Source of the DNA: Pseudoxanthomonas sp. Root65
Lineage (GTDB): Bacteria > Pseudomonadota > Gammaproteobacteria > Xanthomonadales > Xanthomonadaceae
DNA: 64,000 nucleotides
Assembly: GCF_001427635.1 (NCBI RefSeq)
Contig: NZ_LMHA01000003.1
Coordinates: 1-64,000, forward strand
Direction: 5' to 3'
The notes beneath the pieces were generated by a model. The model had not been told where the DNA came from. It was given only the letters and a program-made list of their open reading frames with translations, and made no database searches. Shown here in pieces: positions 34,136 to 41,996 of this stretch (its first letter is position 1; the number at the start of each line of letters is the position of its first letter). The position numbers and the translations under genes were made by a program.

Positions 34136-36091
34136 TCAGAACGCGAAGCACGCGCAGCCGAGCGCACCCCAGAACGTCTGCAGGTCGCCGGTCGGCACGG
34201 CGTGCTGTGCCGCATGCTGCGGGCCGGCGTGGTCGTGCGCGTGTACCCGGCACGCCGGGCCATGCGCACGCGCCAAGGCGGCGCTGGCCTGCGCGAGCGT
34301 GCCGCCCTGGTAGCCGCCGAAGCGGTTGACCGGCGACCAGTCGGGCATCGGTTCGGGCAGGACCGGCGCGTGCGCTGCGAACGGCCCGGTGCCATGCACG
34401 ATGCGTCCACCCAGCACCGTCAGCACGCTGGTGATGTCGGGGATATCGTCCTCGGCGACGGCGAAGTAGTCGGCCGACAGCAGCGCGCAGTCGCCCAACT
34501 GGCCTGGCGCCAGTCGCCCCTTCCGCTCCTGTTCGGTGGAGAACCAGGCGCTGCCGTGGGTCCACAACTGCAGTGCTTCCCCGCGCTCCAGCCGGTTGTC
34601 ATCGCCGTACATCTGCAGGCCGCCGAGCGTGCGCCCGCTGACCAGCCAGTACAGCGCCACCCACGGGTTGTAGCTGGCCACGCGGGTGGCGTCGGTGCCG
34701 GCGCCGACCGGCACGCCGGCCTGCAGCATCCGCCGCACCGGCGGCGTATGCCGCAATGCGTCCTGGCCGTAGCGGGCGGCGAAGAATTCGCCCTGGTAGG
34801 CCATGCGGTGCTGGATGGCGATCCCGCCGCCGAGCGCACGCACGCGGTCGATGTTGCGTGGCGAGATGGTTTCCGCGTGGTCGACGATCCAGTGCAGGCC
34901 GTCGAACGGCACCTCGCGGTTGACCTGCTCGTAGACGTCGAGCACGCGGGTGATGCTCTCGTCGTAGGTGGCATGGATGCGGAACGGCCAGCGCTGTTCG
35001 GCGAGGAAGCGCACCACGCTGGCCAGCTCGCCTTCCAGTGTCGCCGGCAGGTCGGGGCGCGGTTCGCGGAAGTCCTCGAAATCCGCCGCCGAGAACACCA
35101 GCATCTCGCCTGCGCCATTGTGGCGCAGCAGATCGTCGCCCCGGCCGGGCTTGAGCATTGTCGACCAGCGCTGGAAATCGGCCAGTTCCTCGCCCTTCTT
35201 CTGGGTGAACAGGTTGTAGGCGATGCGCACGGTCAGCTGGCCGTCGGCATGCAGCTGCTCGATGATCCGGTAGTCCTCGGGATAGTTCTGGAAGCCGCCT
35301 CCCGCATCGATCACCGAGGTGATGCCGAGCCGGTTCAACTCGCGCATGAAATGCCGCGTGGAGTTGAGCTGGTATTCGGCGGGCAACCTCGGGCCCATCG
35401 CCAGCGTCGCGTACAGGATCAAGGCATTGGGTTTGGCCAGCAGCAGGCCGGTCGGGTTGCCGGCCTTGTCGCGCTGGATCTCGCCGCCGGGCGGATTCGG
35501 GGTGTCCTTGGTGTAACCCACCGCGCGCAGGGCGGCGCGGTTGAGCAGGGCGCGGTCGTACAGGTGCAGGATGAAGACCGGCGTGTCGGGTGCAGCCGCG
35601 TTGAGTTCCTCCAGCGTCGGCAGCCGCTTCTCGGCGAACTGCGATTCGCTGAAGCCGCCGACCACGCGCACCCATTGCGGCGCCGGCGTGGCGGCCACCT
35701 GCGCCTTCAGCATGGCCATCGCGTCGGCCAGCGAGCGCACGCCGTCCCAGCGCAGTTCCAGGTTGTAGTTCAATCCGCCGCGGATCAGATGGGTGTGGCT
35801 GTCGTTGAGGCCCGGCACCAGTCGGCGGCCGCCTGCGTCGATCACGCGGGTCGCCTCCGAGGCGTGAGCCATCACGCCGGCATCGTCGCCCACCGCCAGC
35901 ACACGTCCGTCGGCGAACGCGATGGCGCTGGCCGTGGGCTGTGCCGCGTCCAGCGTGGTGATGCGCGCATTGCGCAGGATCAGCTCGGCCATGCGGGAGT
36001 CTCCGGGTCGGGCGTTGCCGGGCAGGGCGGCCAGGGTGGCGGCGCCTGCCATGCCTTTCAGGACGTACCGGCGCGTGTCATCGACGACCAT
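34136..36091 (-). CDS. Tat-exported amidohydrolase (YtcJ-like)
   Basis: A 651-residue metal-dependent hydrolase. The N-terminus DDTRRYVLKGMAGAATLAAL looks like a twin-arginine signal, so it should act in the periplasm. The amidohydrolase fold shows LVPGLNDSHTHL (metal HxH), FRIHATYDES, HWIVDHAET and AGTDATRVASYNP. Members of this exoenzyme-regulatory-protein/YtcJ group cleave N-acyl amides of unknown identity. The C-terminal 60 residues after the barrel are histidine- and alanine-rich. It follows the YcaC-like gene by 74 bp. Confidence 0.87.
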   Translation of the reverse strand: MVVDDTRRYVLKGMAGAATLAALPGNARPGDSRMAELILRNARITTLDAAQPTASAIAFADGRVLAVGDDAGVMAHASEATRVIDAGGRRLVPGLNDSHTHLIRGGLNYNLELRWDGVRSLADAMAMLKAQVAATPAPQWVRVVGGFSESQFAEKRLPTLEELNAAAPDTPVFILHLYDRALLNRAALRAVGYTKDTPNPPGGEIQRDKAGNPTGLLLAKPNALILYATLAMGPRLPAEYQLNSTRHFMRELNRLGITSVIDAGGGFQNYPEDYRIIEQLHADGQLTVRIAYNLFTQKKGEELADFQRWSTMLKPGRGDDLLRHNGAGEMLVFSAADFEDFREPRPDLPATLEGELASVVRFLAEQRWPFRIHATYDESITRVLDVYEQVNREVPFDGLHWIVDHAETISPRNIDRVRALGGGIAIQHRMAYQGEFFAARYGQDALRHTPPVRRMLQAGVPVGAGTDATRVASYNPWVALYWLVSGRTLGGLQMYGDDNRLERGEALQLWTHGSAWFSTEQERKGRLAPGQLGDCALLSADYFAVAEDDIPDITSVLTVLGGRIVHGTGPFAAHAPVLPEPMPDWSPVNRFGGYQGGTLAQASAALARAHGPACRVHAHDHAGPQHAAQHAVPTGDLQTFWGALGCACFAF

Positions 36092-36165
36092 GGAAGACCC
36101 CCGGAGCAGGATATCGGTGCTTTCCGTCAGGGGACGGAAGGTGGGCCGGGCCCATGGCGGCGCCC

Positions 36166-36822
36166 TCAGTGGCCGCCTTCCGACGCGCCGAACATGCTCT
36201 TGGCGTACTGGATGCCCAGGCCATAGCCACCGCCGTGCAGCTTGGCGATGCCGGTGGTCAGGTCATAGGTCGCGCTGCGCGCCCAGTCGCGCTGCAGTTC
36301 CAGCAGGTACTGCACGCTGGTCAGCGGCCGCACGCCGGCCTGGATCATGCGCTGCATCGCGCGCTCGTGCGCCTCGGCAGTGACGTCGCCGCAGGCATCG
36401 GCGATCACGTAGACCTCGAAGCCCTGGTCCAGCGCGGACACGGCCGGGCCGACGATGCACACGCTGGTCCACAGGCCGCCGAGCACGACGCGGCCTTTGC
36501 CCGCGGCGTTCACCTCCGCGATGACCGCCGCATCCTCCCAGCAGTTCATCGTGGTGCGGTCGTGGACCTTCGCGTCCGGGAAGGCGTCGGGGATCTCGGG
36601 GAACAGCGGGCCCGAGAAGGACTTCTCGGCGACCGTGGTCAGCAGCGTGGACACGCCGAAACCGGCGGCACCCTTGGCGACCAGGGCGACGTTGTTGCGC
36701 AGCGTGGCCACATCGATGGAGTGCGTGGCGAAGGCCATCTGCGACTGATGGTCGATCAGGATCAGGGTATGGTCGACCGGCGTGAGCAGGGTCTTGCCGG
36801 CGGCGGGCGAGGCGGTGGGCAT
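36166..36822 (-). CDS. Isochorismatase-fold cysteine hydrolase (YcaC-like)
   Basis: A 218-residue cysteine hydrolase. The catalytic pair is D24 (LILIDHQSQM) and C122 (LGGLWTSVCIVG), the latter after the family's cis-peptide strand. The sequence most resembles YcaC-type proteins, whose substrates are unknown. The frame extends to 36924 but ATG 36822 is the better start. It is the first gene of the minus-strand unit that continues into the amidohydrolase, exporter and two XapX genes. Confidence 0.88.
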   Translation of the reverse strand: MPTASPAAGKTLLTPVDHTLILIDHQSQMAFATHSIDVATLRNNVALVAKGAAGFGVSTLLTTVAEKSFSGPLFPEIPDAFPDAKVHDRTTMNCWEDAAVIAEVNAAGKGRVVLGGLWTSVCIVGPAVSALDQGFEVYVIADACGDVTAEAHERAMQRMIQAGVRPLTSVQYLLELQRDWARSATYDLTTGIAKLHGGGYGLGIQYAKSMFGASEGGH

Positions 36823-37007
36823 GGTCGGATCCTTTCGGGCAGGGGATCGGCGCACTGTCGCCCGCCCGCACGCCCGACGGCTTGCATCGACGTGCGCTTG
36901 TTGCGCGCTGCGCCGAGGCAACACGACGCCCGTGCCATGCCGAAACCCGACTTCCCGCAGTAACGTTCTCTTGCGCCATCGCAGCTGTCCGCGTACTCGC
37001 CCGCGGG

Positions 37008-37023
37008 TTTAAGGAGTTCTTAA
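37008..37023. promoter_or_regulatory. PmrA/QseB-type box upstream of the OmpV gene
   Basis: TTTAA-GGAGTT-CTTAA exactly fits YTTAA-N6-YTTAA, the direct-repeat pattern bound by PmrA/BasR/QseB-like regulators. It lies 60 bp before the mipA/ompV-like ATG. A regulator of that subfamily is encoded at 41024-41689. Confidence 0.55.
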
Positions 37024-37082
37024 AGAGCCTGCGCGAGCATGGAGGAACCGGATGTCCGGCTCCCCCACCCGATGAGGTTTCC

Positions 37083-37889
37083 ATGAGTGCGTTGCGCGCT
37101 TGCACGCCCCTGCTGTTGCTGCTGCCGTTTTCCGTTGCCGCCCAGGTCGTCGAACGTACCGACAAGCAGGCCCAGGATCTGTTGCCGTCGCGCTGGAGCG
37201 CTGGCCTGGCGGTCGTCCATCGCGACAGCGAATACGCCGGCGAGGGCACCCGTACGCGCCTGCTGCCGAACATCGCCTACGACGGCGATCGCTTCTACCT
37301 GCGCGGTGCGGCGCTCGGTTATCGCGCCTACAAGGACGAGCGTTTCGAACTGCGTACGTTCGTTGCCGGGCGCCTGGACGGGATGGATGCGGATGATTTC
37401 GGCGTGACCGAACTGGCGCGCCGTGGCGTGGACCGCAGCCTGCTGTCCGACCGCGACGACAGCGTCGACGTGGGCGTCGGGGGCAGCTGGAAGGGCGCGG
37501 CGGGCAAGCTCGATCTCGATGCGCGCGTCGACGTGACCGGCACCAGCGAGGGCTACGCGGTCGCGCTGGATTACAGCTATCCGCTGACGCTGGGCCGCAC
37601 GACCCTGGTGCCGTCGCTCGGGGCGGTGCGCCTGTCGGCCGACATGGCCGATTACTACTACGGCATCCTGGACGAAGAAGTCGCCCGCGGCGTGGCGGCC
37701 TACCGGCCCGGCGCCGCCACGGTACCGCGTGCCAGCCTCAGTCTGGTCCACCCCTTCGCCAAGCGCTGGGTGCTGCTGGGCAATCTCGAATACCGCGCCT
37801 TGCCGGACGCGCTGCAGGACAGTCCGCTGGTCGAGGCGGGCAAGGATCGCAGCACATCGTTGTTCATCGGCATCTCACGCGGATTCTGA
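37083..37889 (+). CDS. MipA/OmpV family outer-membrane protein
   Basis: A 268-residue protein with signal peptide (hydrophobic LLLLLPFSVAAQ, cleavage near residue 20) and a beta-barrel with family traits: RWSAGLAVVHRDSEYAGEGTR, TRLLPNIAYDGDRFYLRG, YYYGILDEEVARG, and an aromatic last residue (SRGF). MipA/OmpV proteins sit in the outer membrane; in E. coli MipA scaffolds murein enzymes. ATG 37083 follows a GAGG site; upstream frame rejected. A YTTAA-N6-YTTAA box precedes it. Confidence 0.88.
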   Translation: MSALRACTPLLLLLPFSVAAQVVERTDKQAQDLLPSRWSAGLAVVHRDSEYAGEGTRTRLLPNIAYDGDRFYLRGAALGYRAYKDERFELRTFVAGRLDGMDADDFGVTELARRGVDRSLLSDRDDSVDVGVGGSWKGAAGKLDLDARVDVTGTSEGYAVALDYSYPLTLGRTTLVPSLGAVRLSADMADYYYGILDEEVARGVAAYRPGAATVPRASLSLVHPFAKRWVLLGNLEYRALPDALQDSPLVEAGKDRSTSLFIGISRGF

Positions 37890-37927
37890 GGCGCCGCCCG
37901 TCCCCCATCCGTTGCCTGGAGTTGCCC

Positions 37928-38509
37928 ATGACCGCCCAACGTTCGCCTGTCGGGATCGCGACGATGCTCCGTCCCATGCCCGTGTCCTTTCTTCCTTCCC
38001 CCGATGATCCCGTCTGGACACAGACCGCAGCACGCGTCGATGTCGACATCCAGCGTGTCACCCGCGGCCATGCCGCCGTGCTGATGCGGTTGTGCGACCG
38101 GCAGATGGCGGAGTTGCCCGAAGCGCCCGGCACGCGGATGGGCGGCGGCGTACTCGAGCTGATGGAGGCGCTGTTCGAACCGCCCTTGCGCGCCTGGGCA
38201 TGGATCGCGGAGCGTCATGGAGAACCGGTGGGCTACGCGTTCGCCACCGTCGGCTTTTCGATGATCGAGCGTGCGTACTACTTCAATCTGGAAGCGCTGT
38301 TCGTGACCGCGAGCGCACGCCCGTCGGGCATCGCCGCCGGCCTGTTCGCCGAGGCGCGCCGCACGGCGGCGCAACTCGGCTGCGTGGACCTGCGCTGGCA
38401 GGTGCCCGTGGGGCAGGGTGGCGGGCTGATGCCGCTGCCCGGCCAGGCCGGCGCCGCGACGGTGATCCAGTACGTGTTTTCCACCTTGCAGCAGGACCAG
38501 GTTGACTGA
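37928..38509 (+). CDS. GNAT family N-acetyltransferase
   Basis: A 193-residue protein with a GNAT fold: the AWIAERHGEPVGYAFATVGFS beta hairpin (beta3-beta4), LEALFVTASARPSGIAAGLF containing a degenerate acetyl-CoA P-loop (usually RxxGxG/A; here ARPSGIA), and ending VFSTLQQDQVD. The N-terminal 45 residues are unusual. ATG 37928 is chosen; a TTG lies six bases before. Its stop overlaps no gene start; the lipoprotein ATG comes 1 bp later. Substrate unknown. Confidence 0.82.
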   Translation: MTAQRSPVGIATMLRPMPVSFLPSPDDPVWTQTAARVDVDIQRVTRGHAAVLMRLCDRQMAELPEAPGTRMGGGVLELMEALFEPPLRAWAWIAERHGEPVGYAFATVGFSMIERAYYFNLEALFVTASARPSGIAAGLFAEARRTAAQLGCVDLRWQVPVGQGGGLMPLPGQAGAATVIQYVFSTLQQDQVD

Positions 38510-38510
38510 G

Positions 38511-39629
38511 ATGCCCCGAAAGAACGAGAACAAGACCGCACCGCTGCATGGCAAGCGTTGGCGCCGGGTGGCCGCGGCGGCGTGCGTGTCGGCGAGCGCA
38601 CTCGCCTACGCGGGACTGTCCGGTTGCAGCACGGTGTCCTATCCGCAGTCGCCGCAGTTCGGCGACGACGGGTTTCAGAACGTGCGCAAGCCGCGACCGC
38701 TCGGATGGCGCGAAACCAGCAAGCTGTGGTGGGATTTCCTGGTGGGCGGCAAGCCGGCCGGGACGGTGCCGACCCGCTCCATTCCGGTACAGCCGCTGAC
38801 ACGCGCGCAGCTCGATGAAGCCGCCGACGGCACCCTGTACCGGTTGGGCCATTCCACGGTGCTGCTGAAACTCGACGGACGCTTCTGGCTGACCGATCCG
38901 GTGTTCTCCGAGCGCGCGTCGCCGGTGCAATGGGCCGGGCCGAAGCGTTTCCATGCACCGCCGATCACCCTCGACCAACTGCCACCGCTGGCCGCCGTGG
39001 TGCTGTCGCACGACCACTACGATCATCTCGACCGCGAGACGGTACGCGTGCTGGCGGCGAAAACGGAGGTGTTCCTGACCCCGCTCGGCGTCGGCGACCG
39101 CCTGGTCCGTTGGGGCGTTCCGCGCGACAAGGTCCGCCAGCTGGACTGGTGGGACGACGTCGAACTGCAGGGCGTGCGCCTCACCGCGACGCCCTCGCAG
39201 CATTTCTCCGGCCGCACGCTGTTCGACCGCAATGCGACGCTGTGGGCGTCGTGGGTGATCCAGGCGGACGGGCTGCGCATCTTCTTCAGCGGCGACACGG
39301 GTTACTTCGACGGTTTCCGGACGATCGGCGAGCGCCTGGGACCGTTCGATCTCACCCTGCTCGAATGCGGTGCCTACGATCGCCGCTGGCAGGACGTGCA
39401 CATGCTGCCTGTGCAGACGCTGCAGGCGCATCTGGACCTGGGCGGCAGGTCGCTGCTGCCGATCCACAACAGCACCTTCGACCTGGCCTTCCATGGCTGG
39501 AGCGAGCCGATGGAGTCGCTGTACACGCTGTCCGGCCAGCGCGACGTGCAGATCGTGACGCCGACGATCGGCCAACCCCTGACGATCGCGCGGCCGGAAG
39601 CCACGCAGCCATGGTGGCGCGCCGAGTAA
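38511..39629 (+). CDS. Metallo-beta-lactamase-fold lipoprotein hydrolase (UlaG/NAPE-PLD-like)
   Basis: A 372-residue protein with a signal anchor ending in lipobox LSGC (cysteine about 39). The metal site is canonical: LSHDHYDHLD (HxHxDH), the second histidine in SQHFSGRT, the bridging aspartate in FSGDTGYFDG, and PIHNSTFDLAFH. The layout is that of UlaG/NAPE-phospholipase-D-like hydrolases of the outer or inner membrane. TTG 38502 is possible but ATG 38511 gives the basic signal start MPRKNENK. Confidence 0.88.
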   Translation: MPRKNENKTAPLHGKRWRRVAAAACVSASALAYAGLSGCSTVSYPQSPQFGDDGFQNVRKPRPLGWRETSKLWWDFLVGGKPAGTVPTRSIPVQPLTRAQLDEAADGTLYRLGHSTVLLKLDGRFWLTDPVFSERASPVQWAGPKRFHAPPITLDQLPPLAAVVLSHDHYDHLDRETVRVLAAKTEVFLTPLGVGDRLVRWGVPRDKVRQLDWWDDVELQGVRLTATPSQHFSGRTLFDRNATLWASWVIQADGLRIFFSGDTGYFDGFRTIGERLGPFDLTLLECGAYDRRWQDVHMLPVQTLQAHLDLGGRSLLPIHNSTFDLAFHGWSEPMESLYTLSGQRDVQIVTPTIGQPLTIARPEATQPWWRAE

Positions 39630-39644
39630 CGGCGGCGCTGCGAC

Positions 39645-41027
39645 TCAGGGATCGGGCGTTGCCCGGAAATCGACCCGGCAGGCAAAGCCCCGGCCACCGA
39701 TGCCGTCGTCCACGGTGATCGTGGCTTCGTGCGCCCGCGCGATCCGCTGCACCAGCGACAGGCCGATGCCGCTGCCGCGTTCGCCGTTGCCCTGGCTGCC
39801 GCGGAAGAAGCGCTCGAACACGCGTTCGCGCTCTTCCGGCGCGACGCCGGGTCCGTTGTCGCGCACGGTCAGCCAGGCCGTGGCGCCTTCGGCATCCAGA
39901 CCGCAGGCGATCTCGATGCGGGCGTGTTCGCCGCTGTAGCGCACCGCGTTGTCCACCAGGTTGCGCACCAGGATGCCGAGGTCATCGAGGTCGCCCTGCA
40001 CGCTGGCCGGCTCGGCATGGATGGCGAGCGTCTGCTGGCGACGGGCGGCCATCGACTCGAATTCGCGCGCGACCATCGTCACCACATCCGGCAGCGCGAC
40101 TACCGGGCGCTCGTCGCGCAGCGGCGACGCATCCACCCGCGCGGAGTCCAGCAACTGCTGCGCCAGGCGAGAGGTGCGCTGGATGCCGTGCGACAGCTGC
40201 GCCAGCGCGGCCTGCGCATCGGCCTGGCTGCCGGCGCGCATCGCCACCTGCGTCTGCGTCAGCAGTGCGGCCAGCGGCGTGCGCAGTTCATGCGCGGCAT
40301 CGGCCAGGAACTGGCGTTCGCCGCGCATCGCATCCGACAGGCGCTCGAGCAGTTGATTGAACGAATCCACCAGCGGGCGGATCTCGCGCGGCAGGCCTGC
40401 GGCGGGCAGGGGAGCGAGGTCGTGAGGTTCGCGTTGCGCCATCTCGCGGCGCAGACGGTTCATCGGCCGCAGGCTCCAATGGATGGCCAGGCCCACGATG
40501 GCGCCAAGCACCAGCAGGATGCCGATGCCGCTCCACAGGCTGATCTTCACCCAATGCGCGAGTTCGGCCTTCATCGCCGACTGCGACATGCCGGACTGGA
40601 CCTGGATGCGGCCGCTGGCGTCGGTGGCGGCATAGACGCGCCAAGGTTCGCCTGCGACCTCGCTCACCACGAAGCCGGACTTGAAGTCCGCACGCAACGG
40701 CTGCATCGGCGCGCCGTCCGACGCCACCACGGGCGTGCGTCGGCCCAGGATCCAGACCTGGTAGCGAAGCGTGTCGAACTTCTTTTTCTTCCCTGCCGGG
40801 CCTGCTCGCGGAGGCAGTTGCAGGCGCGGGCCATCGTCGAGAGCGTCGAGGTTGCTCGGCATCGACAGCAGGATCTGTTCACTGACTTCCTGCAGGAACA
40901 GGTCGTCGTGCCCTTGCTGCTGGCGCGTCATCTGGAAGTGCTGCCCGCCCAGCCAGCACGCCCATCCCACGGCGAGGGGGCTCATCACCGCCAGCAACAG
41001 TTTGGCCTTCAGCGAATGATGGCTCAT
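39645..41027 (-). CDS. Two-component sensor histidine kinase (QseC/PmrB-like)
   Basis: A 460-residue kinase with two membrane helices (about residues 8-27 and 162-183) around a 130-residue periplasmic sensor. A HAMP-like linker with WSLRPMNRLRREM follows, then the phospho-acceptor H246 in LADAAHELRTPLAAL, N-box RNLVDNAVRYS, G1 DNGPGVAPEE and G2 GSGIGLSLV. It is 4 bp overlapped with the response regulator gene. The signal it senses cannot be read. Confidence 0.92.
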   Translation of the reverse strand: MSHHSLKAKLLLAVMSPLAVGWACWLGGQHFQMTRQQQGHDDLFLQEVSEQILLSMPSNLDALDDGPRLQLPPRAGPAGKKKKFDTLRYQVWILGRRTPVVASDGAPMQPLRADFKSGFVVSEVAGEPWRVYAATDASGRIQVQSGMSQSAMKAELAHWVKISLWSGIGILLVLGAIVGLAIHWSLRPMNRLRREMAQREPHDLAPLPAAGLPREIRPLVDSFNQLLERLSDAMRGERQFLADAAHELRTPLAALLTQTQVAMRAGSQADAQAALAQLSHGIQRTSRLAQQLLDSARVDASPLRDERPVVALPDVVTMVAREFESMAARRQQTLAIHAEPASVQGDLDDLGILVRNLVDNAVRYSGEHARIEIACGLDAEGATAWLTVRDNGPGVAPEERERVFERFFRGSQGNGERGSGIGLSLVQRIARAHEATITVDDGIGGRGFACRVDFRATPDP

Positions 41028-41689
41028 TCGCCTTCTCCCAACCGGTAGCCGAAGCCGTGCACGGTGGCGATCACGCCGTCGCCGAGTTTCTTGCGCAGCT
41101 GGTGGATGTACACCGCAATGGTGTTGCTCTCGATCGAGCCCTCACCGCCGTACACCAGCGATTCCAGCATGTCGCGCGCGATCACGCGGCCGGGACGCTC
41201 CATCAGCGCGAGCAGGGTGCGGTATTCGTGCACGCCCAGGCGCACCGGCCGATCGCCCAGCCGTACCGAGCGGTCGGCCGGGTCAAGCACGATGTTGCCA
41301 TGGCGCAGCACCGGCGCCACGCGCCCCTGCGTGCGGCGGACCACGGCACGCAGGCGCGCGCCGAGCTCGCCGGCCTCGAAGGGCTTGACGATGTAGTCGT
41401 CGGCACCGGCGTCCAGGCCGCGGACGCGGTCGCTGAGCTGGTCGCGCGCGGTGATGATCAACACCGGGGTGGTGTCGTAGCGCTGACGCAACCCCGCCAG
41501 CACATCCAGTCCGGAGCCACGTGGCAGCCCCAAGTCCAGCAGGACGGCGGTGTAGCCGTGGTCGACCAGGGCCAGGCGCGCGGACGCGACGTCTTCGGCG
41601 CGGTCGATGGCCCAGCCGTCCTGTGCCAGTGCCGCGGCCAGCGCGTCGCCCAGCATGCGATCGTCTTCAACCAGGAGCAGGCGCGACAC
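41024..41689 (-). CDS. OmpR-family response regulator (QseB/PmrA-like)
   Basis: A 221-residue regulator: receiver domain with phospho-acceptor D52 (VLLDLGLPRGSG) and K101-type KPF loop (DYIVKPFEAGEL), and a winged-helix DNA-binding domain with ESNTIAVYIHQLRKKLG and VHGFGYRLG. The recognition helix is of the QseB/PmrA/BasR kind. A palindromic ATTAA-N6-TTTAA box lies upstream at 41736-41751, suggesting autoregulation. Confidence 0.93.
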   Translation of the reverse strand: MSRLLLVEDDRMLGDALAAALAQDGWAIDRAEDVASARLALVDHGYTAVLLDLGLPRGSGLDVLAGLRQRYDTTPVLIITARDQLSDRVRGLDAGADDYIVKPFEAGELGARLRAVVRRTQGRVAPVLRHGNIVLDPADRSVRLGDRPVRLGVHEYRTLLALMERPGRVIARDMLESLVYGGEGSIESNTIAVYIHQLRKKLGDGVIATVHGFGYRLGEGE

Positions 41690-41735
41690 GGGCGGTCCTC
41701 GGGGGTGGTGGAGACCACCATGCTAGGGCGATGCG

Positions 41736-41751
41736 ATTAAAGCGTTTTTAA
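41736..41751. promoter_or_regulatory. PmrA/QseB-type box upstream of the response regulator
   Basis: ATTAA-AGCGTT-TTTAA reads almost the same on both strands and fits YTTAA-N6-YTTAA with one mismatch. It is 47 bp before the regulator ATG. Confidence 0.5.
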
Positions 41752-41778
41752 TGGCGCCGTGCCCGGGCCCGGAAACAC

Positions 41779-41798
41779 AAAACCCCGCGGGAGCGGGG
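41779..41798 (-). terminator. Terminator downstream of tRNA-Glu
   Basis: On the minus strand CCCCGC-TCCC-GCGGGG is followed by TTTTGTGTTT. It ends the tRNA transcript about 50 bp after the CCA end. Confidence 0.75.
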
Positions 41799-41847
41799 TC
41801 TTGGTGGGTCCACCTGCTGCGGCTCTCAACCCGCAACCTCGGCCGGA

Positions 41848-41922
41848 TGGCGCTCCCTAGGGGACTCGAACCCCTGTTTTAGCCTTGAGAGGGCCACGTC
41901 CTAACCACTAGACGAAGGGAGC
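41848..41922 (-). tRNA. tRNA-Glu (anticodon CTC)
   Basis: A 75-nt cloverleaf with encoded CCA. Acceptor arms GCTCCCT/AGGGAGC plus discriminator G; D-arm TCGTCTAGTGGTTAGGACG; anticodon loop CTCTCAA with CTC at the anticodon; T-arm CAGGGGTTCGAGTCCCCTA is typical. It decodes GAG. It is a monocistronic unit with its own promoter and terminator. Confidence 0.97.
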
Positions 41923-41950
41923 GTTTTTGGTGAAACCGGCGTAGCGGATT

Positions 41951-41979
41951 AGTATAGGCGGCGGCCAGGCTCAGGGCAA
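41951..41979 (-). promoter_or_regulatory. Sigma-70 promoter of tRNA-Glu
   Basis: On the minus strand TTGCCC (41974-41979), a 17-bp spacer and TATACT (41951-41956), with a start point expected near 41944, about 20 bp before the mature tRNA end. The -35 box is only 18 bp from the divergent pcnB start codon. Confidence 0.75.
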
Positions 41980-41996
41980 TCCACCCAGTCGGCCGC

